The notes: generated by a model from the letters alone, not told the origin. A stretch of 64,000 nucleotides of DNA from Williamsia maris (GCF_024171815.1 NZ_JAMTCJ010000004.1:248001-312000), one strand, 5' to 3'; positions 43,611 to 52,799 are shown, counted from the first letter of the stretch. Numbers and translations are program-made.

Positions 43611-43840
43611 CGTACGGCTGACTGCCCCTGCATAGTTCGTGATTATTCGTGCAACGACGGTTTCAGGGTGTTCGCGACCTGGCGACTCATCCGTTGACCT
43701 TGGCCTTACAGCTCCCCGCCGATCGGTCACCGGCGACACAACGGGTGACCTGACTCAGACCGACGCCTAAGCCTGCTCTGCACTGTCGGCGTCCCGATGC
43801 TGTACTTGCCGCCACGGACATCAACCGCAAAGGTGAACAG

Positions 43841-44056
43841 ATGGCGGTGAGAGAACCGAAAGACACAAGCAGGCCTGGCTTCCTTGCGTACCTGGTCATG
43901 GCCGTCCTCTGGTTGGCGGTCGCGGCGTTGTCGTGGTTCGGGGCTCGAAACGCGATCTACGGCCGACTCGCCGCGATCGCGTTCGTCGTCCTCGCTGCCT
44001 GGTGCATCCTCAAGGCTCTAAGAATCAGAACTGCGACTGCCCAGACAACTCAGTGA
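43841..44056 (+). CDS. Small membrane protein
   Basis: A 71-residue protein with two membrane helices (YLVMAVLWLAVAALSWFGA and LAAIAFVVLAAWCILKAL). AAAGGTG precedes the ATG. No family recognised. Forms a run of small membrane-protein genes with 44109. Confidence 0.5.
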   Translation: MAVREPKDTSRPGFLAYLVMAVLWLAVAALSWFGARNAIYGRLAAIAFVVLAAWCILKALRIRTATAQTTQ

Positions 44057-44108
44057 TTGCCACCATGTCCGGCGGCGGGTCACATCCACGGAGAGCAACC
44101 CGCAAAAC

Positions 44109-44333
44109 GTGAGTGACACCAACGACGGCGGCCGCACCGTCGCCCGCTGGCTCATCCAAAGGCCTTTCAACCTCCGACTCGCCACTACCGGTGTGGCTGT
44201 CTCTCTCGCCCTGGTCGCCTGGCGCGCCTGGCCATCCGTCGCCGCCGGCATCGCACTCATCTACGCCATCATCGCCGGTGGCGCCATCGCCACCGGCAAA
44301 TCCGACCTCTACGAGCCCGGCACCACCGAATAA
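44109..44333 (+). CDS. Small membrane protein
   Basis: A 74-residue protein with two hydrophobic segments (GVAVSLALVAWRAWPSVA and GIALIYAIIAGGAIATG) between polar ends. The GTG start follows the previous gene by 52 bp. Unknown function. Confidence 0.5.
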   Translation: MSDTNDGGRTVARWLIQRPFNLRLATTGVAVSLALVAWRAWPSVAAGIALIYAIIAGGAIATGKSDLYEPGTTE

Positions 44334-44431
44334 ACCTCGGAACCGCCACCGCCCTACCGGATGATCCAATTCAGTGCGCTGCGATCCCCTGGCAATCGAC
44401 GTCTCCGGTGTACGAGTGGCCGTTCCCACCC

Positions 44432-44869
44432 TCAGCGCCATGGCATTCTGCGATTCCACCAGGGTTGAGTCGCGATGGAGCTCACCTCGGTGGTCACCTC
44501 GCGGTACCGCTCGTCGACGCGCTCGACCTCGACGGCGGGTCGGTGCGCCCGACGACCTCCGTTGCTGATGAGTCGCCCTAGTCTGTCGCGGGCGTCGCTG
44601 AGCATCTCGCCGTCGCATGCCACACATCCTGTGGGGCCTTCTCGGAGTCGTAATGGTGTGCACGGCAAGTCCGGGTCGCCCCGAGCGACTCTGCGCTCTG
44701 TTCGTTCGACGTGCGCGCGCCACTCCGCGAGGAGCGCTAGGGCGCCGCCGTCCTGTCGCCGTCGGCGGGGCCGATGCGAATTCACGCCGACAAGCAGGTG
44801 CCCTTTTGTCGTCCATGGCGAATGCCCGCTGCGTGTCAACGCTCGCCTCACCCGGTCCTGCTCAGTCAT
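44432..44869 (-). CDS. Hypothetical protein, overlapping the 44862 gene
   Basis: A 145-residue basic, Arg-rich protein with a CVACDG motif. Its ATG lies within the end of the upstream paralogue gene (8-nt overlap), suggesting co-translation. No family recognised. Coding is supported mainly by this overlap. Confidence 0.45.
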   Translation of the reverse strand: MTEQDRVRRALTRSGHSPWTTKGHLLVGVNSHRPRRRRQDGGALALLAEWRAHVERTERRVARGDPDLPCTPLRLREGPTGCVACDGEMLSDARDRLGRLISNGGRRAHRPAVEVERVDERYREVTTEVSSIATQPWWNRRMPWR

Positions 44870-45701
44870 TCATCCTCCCGCGCACCCGCGAAGATCGGAC
44901 GGTCGACTCGTCGAGGACGAGGACGACGAACATGTGGTTGGTGATGTTTGCCGTCGGGGTGTGGGCTGGTGCACGGCGGAAGACCATCATCCCGTTCGAA
45001 CCGACGGGCACTGCTTCGCTGACTTGGCGTGTGATGCCGGTGACGAGTCCGCCCGCATCGGTGGGCCGGTTGTGGATCTGAGCCGCGGGGTCGTCGAGGT
45101 CGACGGTGATCCGGTTGCCGCGGTCGGGAACGATGGACCCGAAATAGGTTGGCGGTGCGGTGATGTGGATTGTTCGGCGGCTGACTTCCAATGCTGCCAG
45201 ATGGTCGACGACCTGTTCGCGGGTGGGTTCGACGAGTACGAGGTCGGTGAGGGTGAGCACGGCGCCGCCGGGTTGCAACACGCCGGCCGGGGTGAGAAGG
45301 GGTTCGGGGAACTGCTCGACCCGCTCCACCAGGTGGAGGGTCTCGCCGTTGGCCGCATCCTGTTCCGTTCCCAGATAGATCTGGCTGACGCTGGCGATGG
45401 TTGCTGTGGCGTCGACACCGGGTACACCGTCGGAATGCCAGGACAGACAGATGCCAACGGGCTGACCGATTGGGTTGCCGCGAGATGAGTCCCACCGTGC
45501 GACAACACCATCGACGGTGACGAGGTCGCGACCGCGGTCCCAGCCAGTCACGCGCAGCGACGACCGATCGGACGTGGTGGGTTGGGCGGAGAGAGTTCCG
45601 GTGATGGTCTCGCCAACCGCCGGAGGCTGCCGGCAACATCCGTACTCAAACGCATCGACCCGGACGACTAGAGACGGCGGGGTTGTGATCACCATGTTCA
45701 C
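44862..45701 (-). CDS. Hypothetical protein, paralogue of 36873-37706
   Basis: A 279-residue paralogue of the cassette protein at 36873-37706. It keeps EYGCCRQPPAVGETITGTL, GWDRGRDLVTVDG and DDPAAQIHNRP. It lies outside the repeat array but has the same duplicated upstream segment. The function is unknown. Confidence 0.68.
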   Translation of the reverse strand: MNMVITTPPSLVVRVDAFEYGCCRQPPAVGETITGTLSAQPTTSDRSSLRVTGWDRGRDLVTVDGVVARWDSSRGNPIGQPVGICLSWHSDGVPGVDATATIASVSQIYLGTEQDAANGETLHLVERVEQFPEPLLTPAGVLQPGGAVLTLTDLVLVEPTREQVVDHLAALEVSRRTIHITAPPTYFGSIVPDRGNRITVDLDDPAAQIHNRPTDAGGLVTGITRQVSEAVPVGSNGMMVFRRAPAHTPTANITNHMFVVLVLDESTVRSSRVRGRMND

Positions 45702-45704
45702 CGA

Positions 45705-45788
45705 GAGTTAGATGGTCCGCAGCACGACGGCCGCGGGTCTCAGTGCACCTAGAAGCGAACTGTACGTGTCACTTCCGCTTGGCGTCCA
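45705..45788. repeat. Duplicated upstream segment, copy 2
   Basis: Matches 37711-37792 closely (CCGCAGCACGACGGCCGCGG in both). Sits immediately upstream of the 44862 gene. It shows that a segment of at least 0.9 kb was copied between array and flank. Confidence 0.7.
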
Positions 45789-45869
45789 GCGCCGCTCGCA
45801 GATTCGATCGCCATGTCATCCGCATGGACACAACCGTCGACCTCATCCATTGACAGTTCAAGAGCCTAC

Positions 45870-46562
45870 TCAAGCAGAGACTTCAGGTGGACCGCTTGGC
45901 TTCCGACCTGCCAAGAAGGTGCGTCGACGATCGGCGCGGATCGCTGCGATGAACAGAACGATGGTTGCGCCGGCAACGCACAGCCAGCTGAGCCAGAGCA
46001 GACCGCCCATCGAGGTGGTCACGCCCGCACCCCCGAAGACGACCGCACACGCGACAAGCCGGTTGACGTGACGTACTCCCGGTTGTCGGACGACGCTTGC
46101 GACGAGAACGAGCCCGAGGACGGTGAGGGCAAAGCCGACGACGATGTAGACGTGTGGCCGGTCGCTTCGGGTTGTCAGAAAGATCAGGTCGTCCGGGTTG
46201 GCCATCTGGACGAGTGTCACTGCTACGCCCGCCGCAACAGCAGTCCCGAAGACGGTGCAAGCGTTACGAACCGCTCTCCCGCTTCGCAGCCACACAGCCA
46301 CGAACGAGAAGGGCATCACCCACACGGCCAACGCGAGGTGGACCGGCCACAGCTCAGACGGTGCGACCAAGGCCGCAGGCTCGTACACACTTCGGTCCGG
46401 AAGTATCCATGCCCCGATGAGCGTCAGCCAGGCGGCGGGGACGGTCCATGCGACCGCGGCCACCCATGACAGCACTCCGCGTTTGCCGACCATCGCCGCG
46501 ACCGCCGACACTCCGACCCAGATCGCTATGTAGAACACGATCACCGCTTGTTCTGTATCCAT
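45870..46562 (-). CDS. Multi-pass membrane protein
   Basis: A 230-residue protein with about seven hydrophobic segments (for example AVIVFYIAIWVGVSAVAAMV and LSWVAAVAWTVPAAWLTLIG). The start at 46562 is an ATG directly before the first segment; upstream codons lack family features. No transporter signature is seen. Unknown function. Confidence 0.62.
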   Translation of the reverse strand: MDTEQAVIVFYIAIWVGVSAVAAMVGKRGVLSWVAAVAWTVPAAWLTLIGAWILPDRSVYEPAALVAPSELWPVHLALAVWVMPFSFVAVWLRSGRAVRNACTVFGTAVAAGVAVTLVQMANPDDLIFLTTRSDRPHVYIVVGFALTVLGLVLVASVVRQPGVRHVNRLVACAVVFGGAGVTTSMGGLLWLSWLCVAGATIVLFIAAIRADRRRTFLAGRKPSGPPEVSA

Positions 46563-46724
46563 CCGTCCCCACAACAGCTGTCCAGCGCAAAGTCCAGGTC
46601 TGTTGACGATCCTATCCAGCAATGCGAGCCGGCTGGCTTGAGAATAGGAACCGGGTTGCCGCACGTCACGACGGCTTCGTCGCGCACCGTCGATGTCATG
46701 GCTCGCCCCGTCACGTGGGATTGG

Positions 46725-47564
46725 CTAGGCCGGGAAATCCGCTCCGCGAGAGAGAGCTTCGCTCGACCGTATGTCGTCCAGGTTCTGCACCAGCGTGTCG
46801 ACCACGGCTTCGTATCCGCTATTGCCCAGGACCAGTCGGTGGGGTGGCGGGTCTTGGGCCATTGCCGCGATGACCGCGCGGGCGCCGCGGTGTGGATCGC
46901 CGGGTTGCACACCGTTCATGTCGACGAAGGCGGTGCGGACCTGTTCGAGCATGTCGTGGTAGTCGGGAATTGCCTCCGCGACCGGCTCGCCGGCGAATCC
47001 GGCGTAGGCGTTGGTCCGGAACGCTCCCGGTTCGACCGCCAGGACGGAGACGCCGTAATCGGCCACCTCTTGGCGCAGTGCGTCGGTGATGGCTTCTATC
47101 GCGTATTTCGTTGCGCTGTAGTAGCCGAATCCGACTGCCGCCAGCAGCCCGCCCACCGATGACACGTTGACGATCCACCCGTTTCCGCGGGCACGCATAC
47201 CCGGTAGCACTGCGCGAGTAACGGACAGCACGGCGAAGAAGTTCAGTTCGAACATCGCCCGTATCGCGGTTTCGTTCATCCCCTCGATCGATCCGTACCA
47301 GCCGCGGCCGGCGTTGTTGACCAGCACGTCGATACCGCCGTAATGCTCCTCGGCCTCGCGCACCGCGGCCAGGACCTGTGCCGCGTCGGTGACGTCCATG
47401 GCTACGACGAGAACGCGGTCACCGTAGTGCTCGGCCCACGTCGCCAACTCGTGCGGCTGCCGCGAGGTGAGCACCACGCGGTCCCCCGTGTCCAGCGCTG
47501 CCTCGGCGAATGCGACCCCGAAGCCGCCGGGCGTGCCGCCGGTGATGAACCATCGCTTGCTCAT
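46725..47564 (-). CDS. Short-chain dehydrogenase/reductase
   Basis: A 279-residue classical SDR: TGGTPGGFG nucleotide-binding motif at the start, NNAGRGWYGS, and the catalytic YYSATKYAIE (Tyr-x-x-x-Lys) preceded by the Ser in VSSVGG. Probably NADP-linked oxidation or reduction of an alcohol/ketone. It follows an NTF2-like gene by ATGA overlap and is divergent from a MerR gene. Confidence 0.85.
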   Translation of the reverse strand: MSKRWFITGGTPGGFGVAFAEAALDTGDRVVLTSRQPHELATWAEHYGDRVLVVAMDVTDAAQVLAAVREAEEHYGGIDVLVNNAGRGWYGSIEGMNETAIRAMFELNFFAVLSVTRAVLPGMRARGNGWIVNVSSVGGLLAAVGFGYYSATKYAIEAITDALRQEVADYGVSVLAVEPGAFRTNAYAGFAGEPVAEAIPDYHDMLEQVRTAFVDMNGVQPGDPHRGARAVIAAMAQDPPPHRLVLGNSGYEAVVDTLVQNLDDIRSSEALSRGADFPA

Positions 47565-47905
47565 GGTTCGATCACCAACCGGCTGATGAACGCGCCGTCG
47601 AGCGTGAAGCGGTAATGCAGGTCGGCAACCCCGCCGGGGAAGTCGCCTTCCAGGTGCTGCCCGACGTCGACGCTCGGCCCGGTCCCGGTCGCGCCGGTGA
47701 ATTCGGTCGTGTAGGTGTACTCACTCTCGCTGACCGAGTCGGTCAACCAGGCCTCGATCCCGTCACGACCGGTGTGGTCGCGGCCCTCGTCCGTCACCAC
47801 GGCATCCGGTGTGAACACGCTGAGCGCATGAGCACCCTGTTTCGCGTCGATCGCGGTCATGAACTTCTTCACGTTGTCCGGGAGTCGATCCCATTCTGAT
47901 GTCAT
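47561..47905 (-). CDS. SnoaL/NTF2-like protein
   Basis: A 114-residue NTF2-fold protein (SnoaL-like). It has the pattern MTAIDAKQGAHALSVFTPDA and VVTDEGRDHTGRDGIEAWL. Such proteins can be isomerases or hydrolases, or help a partner enzyme. Its ATG has a MerR-type promoter just upstream (47913-47943). It is the first gene of the operon with the SDR gene. Confidence 0.78.
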   Translation of the reverse strand: MTSEWDRLPDNVKKFMTAIDAKQGAHALSVFTPDAVVTDEGRDHTGRDGIEAWLTDSVSESEYTYTTEFTGATGTGPSVDVGQHLEGDFPGGVADLHYRFTLDGAFISRLVIEP

Positions 47906-47912
47906 GGCCTTA

Positions 47913-48020
47913 CGGTCTTGCCTCCCCCAAGGGGAAAGTCAACACTGGGTCGCGAATTGCTTCCAGGCGCGCGACGCCCGGCGCCTGGCTCCAGTTGACC
48001 CTGCCCTAGGGGGAAGCCCC
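47913..48020. promoter_or_regulatory. Two MerR-type promoters between divergent genes
   Basis: On the minus strand, TTGACTTTCCCCTTGGGGGA begins at 47942 and reads leftward: a -35 box with a CCCCTTGGGG dyad in the stretched spacer, typical of MerR control. On the plus strand, TTGACC (47995) followed by CCCTAGGGGG gives a second such promoter for the MerR gene itself. The NTF2/SDR operon and merR-type gene are probably co-regulated. Confidence 0.65.
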
Positions 48021-48066
48021 AAGATGCCCAACAATGATGCTGTCGCCGCAACCACAGGAGGACGTC

Positions 48067-48894
48067 ATGGGTGCACGGGTCTCGATCGGTGACTTCGCGG
48101 TGATGTCCAGCCTGAGCAGAAAAGCGCTTCGGCACTACCACGACATCGGGATTCTCGAACCAGTCCATATCGACGCGCACTCCGGTTATCGCTTCTACGA
48201 CACCAGCCAGGTCGATCACGCACACATCATCCGCCGGTTTCGATTCCTGGGCATGTCCATCCCGGATATCAAGGCGCTGCTGAGCACGGAAGACACCAAG
48301 GCCCGCACCGAGATAATCACAACTCATCTCGAACAGATGGAGGCGCAACTCCAGCACACTCGAGATACGGTCGGAGCACTGCGCGAGCTACTTTCTCCTG
48401 TGCAGGCCCCCGCCGACATCGAGGTGCGCGTTGAACCTGCGCTGGCTGTATGGACCATCGGCACCACTCTCGAGACCTCCGAGATCGACAGCTGGTTCAC
48501 AGTCACGGTCCGTAAACTGAGAGACGCCGTTGCGGCGGCCTCAGGTGATCAAAGCGAGGTCGTGCCTGGCGGCCTATACGACCGAGCGCTGTTCCTCGAA
48601 TCCTCTGGGCGGGCCTCTCTTTTCGTTCCGGCTCCGCAATCGGCGCGCCCCCCGTCAGGCATCCGGGCCCAACTTTTACCTCCGGCCCAATTCGCGGTGC
48701 TCACCCACTCCGGCGGTCACGAGGGCATCGACCGCAGCTACGCGGCGCTGGGAACGTTCACAAATGAGCACCTGATCAGCGACCAAGGACCAATCCGCGA
48801 GCACTACATCGGCGGCACACGCTCAGAGCCGACAACGTTCACCGCCACCGAAATCTGCTGGCCTGTTTTCAGCACCACCCCACCGCAAGAATAA
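48067..48894 (+). CDS. MerR family transcriptional activator with GyrI-like domain
   Basis: A 275-residue regulator: winged helix-turn-helix (FAVMSSLSRKALRHYHDIGI, FYDTSQVDHAHIIRRF), a dimerisation coil (ITTHLEQMEAQLQHT) and a C-terminal GyrI-like ligand domain. The ATG at 48067 has AGGAGG upstream; the frame from 48034 is longer without support. Divergent from the NTF2/SDR operon, which it likely activates. Confidence 0.85.
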   Translation: MGARVSIGDFAVMSSLSRKALRHYHDIGILEPVHIDAHSGYRFYDTSQVDHAHIIRRFRFLGMSIPDIKALLSTEDTKARTEIITTHLEQMEAQLQHTRDTVGALRELLSPVQAPADIEVRVEPALAVWTIGTTLETSEIDSWFTVTVRKLRDAVAAASGDQSEVVPGGLYDRALFLESSGRASLFVPAPQSARPPSGIRAQLLPPAQFAVLTHSGGHEGIDRSYAALGTFTNEHLISDQGPIREHYIGGTRSEPTTFTATEICWPVFSTTPPQE

Positions 48895-48954
48895 TTCTCA
48901 GGCCCTGCCGACCTAGGAACCGAGAACTGAAGGCGCATCTAGCATCACACCGGT

Positions 48955-49638
48955 TTAGTGTGCGCGCTTCGTGACTGCGTGGATGATGCCGCCTTCAACG
49001 AACCGCAGAAGTGCGTGATGGCGATCCTCGATGTCGCGGGTGTGCATCCGGCCTGCGGTGAGGCTGTCGAGTCGCAGGTTGTTGGAGTAGGTGTGCATGG
49101 TGGCGGCGACGAGGTGGAGGTAGGCGTCGTGGATTGCTGCGTCGTCGGCGTCTGGGAACAGGGTGTGTAGTTGGCTGATGAAGTCGGTTGCGATGGCGTT
49201 GAAGTCGTCGACGATCAGCCGTCCGATGGGGTGTCCGGAGTTGGCGAGTTGGGCGACGAGGCGAAAGTAGTTGTCCCAGCCGGTGTCGCCGGATAGCTGT
49301 CGCATCGGTTCGGTGAACGCGTCGATGAGGGCGCGTAGGCGGCGGTCTCGTGTTCCGCGGGCCGGCAGTGTCTCCAGTCGGGCGCGGCGGTCGTTGTTGA
49401 GGGGTTGAATCCTTCGGGCCAGCACTGCCTGGAACAACCCTTCTTTGCCGCCGAATTGGTCGCTGACCGCGGCCAGGCGGGTCCCGGCGCGGTCGGTGAT
49501 GTCGCGCACGCTGACACCGAAATAGCCGCGATCGGCGAACAGTTCCTCAGCGGTGTCGAGCAACCGCGTCTGGCGTTCAACGCGGGTCGCATCTCGCGAA
49601 CTATTAGCTGGCGGATTGGCCGCGGCGAGAGGTGTCAC
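48955..49638 (-). CDS. TetR/AcrR family transcriptional regulator
   Basis: A 227-residue regulator from GTG 49638. HTH: LLDTAEELFADRGYFGVSVR, DITDRAGTRLAAVSDQFGGK. The C-terminal part is a typical helical ligand domain. It faces away from the esterase gene at 50086, and the operator pair at 49863-49920 lies between them. Two relics of this family (42140 and 53671) show past duplications. Confidence 0.82.
   Translation of the reverse strand: MTPLAAANPPANSSRDATRVERQTRLLDTAEELFADRGYFGVSVRDITDRAGTRLAAVSDQFGGKEGLFQAVLARRIQPLNNDRRARLETLPARGTRDRRLRALIDAFTEPMRQLSGDTGWDNYFRLVAQLANSGHPIGRLIVDDFNAIATDFISQLHTLFPDADDAAIHDAYLHLVAATMHTYSNNLRLDSLTAGRMHTRDIEDRHHALLRFVEGGIIHAVTKRAH
49380..49422. repeat. Segment copied as a relic at 53671-53713
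   Basis: GCGCGGCGGTCGTTGTTGAG and the following 20 bp are about 80% identical to 53671-53713, which lies in a different reading frame at the end of the GNAT gene. Confidence 0.55.
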
Positions 49639-49862
49639 GATCCGATTATGTCGTGCTGGATAGTTCCGACTCCGCCGATGGCAGTTTCGAACTTGTCGCC
49701 GGATCCGATCCAGTGTCCGGTCTCCGTGCCGAACACCTCCCTGGCCAGCTGGGTTCGGGGGGTATTGCGTTCCCACTTCCCACCGTGCTGAGCCGCCTGC
49801 ACCTACAGGTCTTCCGCGGTACGTGTCCGTCGCGACCTCATCGTTCGATCCCTACCAACTAT

Positions 49863-49920
49863 CGGAACGACTGTTCCGCTCCGGGCTGCCCTCATGCTAG
49901 CGTCGGAACGATCGTTCCGA
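49863..49920. promoter_or_regulatory. Two operator palindromes for the TetR/esterase pair
   Basis: TCGGAACGATCGTTCCGA at 49903-49920 is a perfect 18-bp palindrome. A weaker copy CGGAAC-GACT-GTTCCG lies at 49863-49878. They are upstream of the esterase gene and between it and the TetR gene, ideal operator positions. Confidence 0.75.
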
Positions 49921-50085
49921 AAGTGTCGGTGAGGGGGTAGCGTGCGCGAGGTTGCTGACAACGTCGACGACGCCGATTGGACAGTGTCGGGGCACGGACT
50001 GCTGTGACGTGGAACGCGTTCCGCAGCAGCCGATCTCGCGCCGCGATGCCACCGTCACCAACACGCTCTGAACCGGGGAAAATCG

Positions 50086-51444
50086 ATGCCTGATGCCACC
50101 TTTCTGCAAAAGCTGTTCGTGACGGCCTGCGCGGTCACCCGCACGACCGATCTCGCCGCCCGGTTGACCGGCGCAGCACCGTTCCTGCCCGCGTTGTTCG
50201 CCCTGCGTTACTCCAACATGGGCGGTCTCGACCGCACCCAGTTCACCGAAGAACTGGCCGGAGCTCGATCGTTTCGCGACAACCGATGGTGCGCGCACTG
50301 GGACCAGATCGCGGCCGGGCACGCCCAGCGAGCGACCACACTGCTGCGCGACCTCGCCGACGGCACGTCGATACCTGTGCCGAACATCAGCGATCCCGCA
50401 ACGGCCACCGACAATGCGGCCCTGGCCGGTCTGGCTGAACTGATCGCCCCCGCAGCAGTCCTGTTCGCCGATCACGGCCCCCAACCGAGCACCGCTGCAA
50501 TAACCGATCTTGTTGTCACGCACGCCGCGTCCGGTGACCGGCTGCGCGTAGAAACCGCATTCCGGGCAATCGACGCCTGGGTCAAGGCCATCACCTACCA
50601 CCAGGTCAGCGCTTTCCCGGGACACAGCGAGCAGCGGATGCAGGCCTACTGGCGTTCACGACAGTTGTTCGACGTCCTCATCGGTGCACTGGTCCCGTCG
50701 CTGGACCTGACTGTGGAGCACGTCGAGATCCCTGTGGCCGGCGGAGAGACGGTGGCCGGGTATCTGGTCCTGCCGACCGGTCCGGGTCCACACCCGGTTG
50801 TGCTGACCACCAACGGACTCGAGGGCACCGCCCAAGAGTTGGCGATACCGCAGCTGCGTTACCGCGGCGCGGGGATGGCGATGTTCGTGATGGAGATGCC
50901 CGGCAGCTACGCCTACACCGGGCCGATGAGCCCAGGATCGGAGGCGATTTATCACGACGTCATCGACCACCTCGTCGCCGACGAACGTCTCGACACCGGG
51001 CGCCTCGGCATGGTCGGGGTGAGCTTCGGCGGGTACTGGACCGCGCGTCTGGCCGCCACCGATGACCGCATCACCTGTGCCATCGCCTGCGGTGCTCCGA
51101 CGCATCGCTCATTTCACGGTGGTGCGCTCGGGACACCACAGGTCATCCTCGGTGCGCTCGCCGACACACTCGGCGCCCGACACCCCCTTGACCTGATGCG
51201 CAAACTGTCGGCCCTGTCGATCGAGGACCGCTACGCCGACATCTCCATGCCGCTGCTGGTCATCAACGGCGACAACGACACCCTGATGGACACCCAGGAC
51301 AGCGTCGAACTCGCCGAGACCGCCCCCCGTGGCACCGTGCTGCTCTACCCCGACGATGACCACTGCGCGATGGGCCACTACCGCGAATGGCTCGACTACT
51401 CCCAGCGCTGGCTTTCCGAACACCTTGTCTCCCCTCTGAACTAG
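50086..51444 (+). CDS. Alpha/beta hydrolase (FrsA-like esterase)
   Basis: A 452-residue protein. The C-terminal 260 residues are an alpha/beta hydrolase: MVGVSFGGYWTA (nucleophile Ser), NGDNDTLMD (acid) and DDDHCAMGH (His). The N-terminal part is helical, as in the FrsA/DUF1100 group. The start matches the ATG after GGGGAAAATCG. Regulation by the TetR protein at 48955 via the palindromes is likely. Confidence 0.8.
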   Translation: MPDATFLQKLFVTACAVTRTTDLAARLTGAAPFLPALFALRYSNMGGLDRTQFTEELAGARSFRDNRWCAHWDQIAAGHAQRATTLLRDLADGTSIPVPNISDPATATDNAALAGLAELIAPAAVLFADHGPQPSTAAITDLVVTHAASGDRLRVETAFRAIDAWVKAITYHQVSAFPGHSEQRMQAYWRSRQLFDVLIGALVPSLDLTVEHVEIPVAGGETVAGYLVLPTGPGPHPVVLTTNGLEGTAQELAIPQLRYRGAGMAMFVMEMPGSYAYTGPMSPGSEAIYHDVIDHLVADERLDTGRLGMVGVSFGGYWTARLAATDDRITCAIACGAPTHRSFHGGALGTPQVILGALADTLGARHPLDLMRKLSALSIEDRYADISMPLLVINGDNDTLMDTQDSVELAETAPRGTVLLYPDDDHCAMGHYREWLDYSQRWLSEHLVSPLN

Positions 51445-51950
51445 GCGAAGCGGCAGCTTGTGACCGCGCCAGTGCGACTGGGTGCGGGCACCCTACTTCT
51501 CGATGGGATGGCCGATCGGAATCACATTGCTGGCATCAATCACTGAGTTACCATCCGGGAGCGTCTCACTCGATGCTGGAGGCCTAGGCGCACGGGCGAC
51601 CACGACATCAACCCTTGCCATCTGGGCGGTTCCAGGCAAAGCCGACCGGCGTGCAGGTCCCACGTAGTCGTACGCCGCGCAATCATCAGTTCAGCGTGTC
51701 CGCTTCTCACCTCCAGACGTCGCGCCGGCCCGCCCGGGGGGGGGGGGGGGGGTAACTGGTCGGTGCCCTCCCGGACAGTCCTGGCTTGACTGGCGACAAC
51801 GGCATCGTGATTCTTTGGTAAGAGAAAGCGGGCCGGACTGACGGTCAGAACAGGGAGCCGATACGCGACGTGAGGTGCAGACTTGGTGCCTCTACCTCAG
51901 CAGGGAGCGCCGTGGGCGATGCCGACTCAGGGGTCCTCAGCTGCGAGGAC
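51445..51950. other. Intergenic region with a 17-G tract
   Basis: This 506-bp gap has no gene supported beyond weak frames. It contains the poly-G tract (51736-51752). An in-frame upstream extension of the next gene reaches 51870 but lacks family features. Confidence 0.5.
51736..51752. repeat. 17-bp poly-G tract
   Basis: A run of 17 G residues follows CCGCCC. Such tracts are prone to length change by slipped-strand pairing and are also frequent assembly errors. It lies 199 bp before the kinase gene start. Confidence 0.85.
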
Positions 51951-52502
51951 ATGCTGCCCGGTGAGATCAACCGTGTAGCTGTCGCCGGTGTATCCGGTGT
52001 CGGGAAGACGACTCTGGCCAGACAAATTGCAGGCGTGCTCGATATCGCACACATCGAGATCGACGGTCTTTTCCACGGGCCACACTGGCAGCCACGACCG
52101 GAATTCCTTTATGACGTGCTGGACCTGGTCGACCGGGACCGATGGGTCACCGAATGGCAGTACTCCGAAGCCCGGCCGTTGATCGCCAACCGCAGCGACC
52201 TCATCGTGTGGCTCGACCTACCCTTTTGGACAACAACATTCCCGCGGGTTCTTCGTCGCACCCTGCGACGGCGTGTCCGCTCGGACGTCCTCTGGAATGG
52301 AAACAAAGAACCACCGCTGCACACCGTGCTGACCGACCCGGACCACATAATTCGCTGCGCGATTTCAACTCGGCACAAATATGACAACGCGGTCCCCGAC
52401 TTGAGAGAGTCGTATCCCGATCTGACGATCGTCCACCTTCGGACCGCGAGGCAGGTACGGAGCTGGCGCGCGGGACCGCTGGCGGCCAGGGCCTGCAAAT
52501 AG
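51951..52502 (+). CDS. P-loop NTPase (adenylate-kinase-like, AAA_17/18 type)
   Basis: A 183-residue protein with Walker A VAGVSGVGKTTLARQI near residue 15, IEIDGLFHGPHW in the substrate area, and IVWLDLPFWTT (Walker B-like). The layout matches small cytidylate/adenylate-kinase-like proteins (FlaR/TopoI-type). Start choice 51951 is tentative; 51912 and 51870 are alternatives. Probably phosphorylates a nucleotide or small molecule. Confidence 0.68.
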   Translation: MLPGEINRVAVAGVSGVGKTTLARQIAGVLDIAHIEIDGLFHGPHWQPRPEFLYDVLDLVDRDRWVTEWQYSEARPLIANRSDLIVWLDLPFWTTTFPRVLRRTLRRRVRSDVLWNGNKEPPLHTVLTDPDHIIRCAISTRHKYDNAVPDLRESYPDLTIVHLRTARQVRSWRAGPLAARACK

Positions 52503-52577
52503 TCTTCTGAACTGGTCGGCGTCCGGCGACCACATCTGTTCAGCGAAACATCGTCCCGGGCCCTTAGCGCTTCAGTC

Positions 52578-52799
52578 GGAAAAGCGCCGCGCGGGCAAGC
52601 AGCTCAGGGATTTCACGCGCGACGACTGGAGCGACATCGCCGGCGAAGGCGGTCTCGGAGTTGCCCAGGGCGGTGTCCGAGGGGCCAGCATCTACTGGCT
52701 CACAAACTTCACCGCTACCCCTGCCGCTGTGGCCAGCTCGATCGTCACCGCGGCCTTCGGCGTCGCGGAGCAGGCAAATAAATTCCGACGCGGTTAGAT
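52578..52799 (+). pseudogene. 5' part of a decayed gene upstream of 52806
   Basis: One frame reads AGKQLRDFTRDDWSD, GLGVAQGGVRGASIYWL and GVAEQANKFRRG before TAG. After a one-base shift the frame of 52806 continues. The original gene was probably about 220 codons longer; it carries both a stop and a frameshift. Confidence 0.6.

Noticed and set aside
44475-45488. 337-codon plus-strand frame
   Set aside because: It lies opposite the 44862 gene, whose paralogue at 36873 confirms the minus-strand reading.
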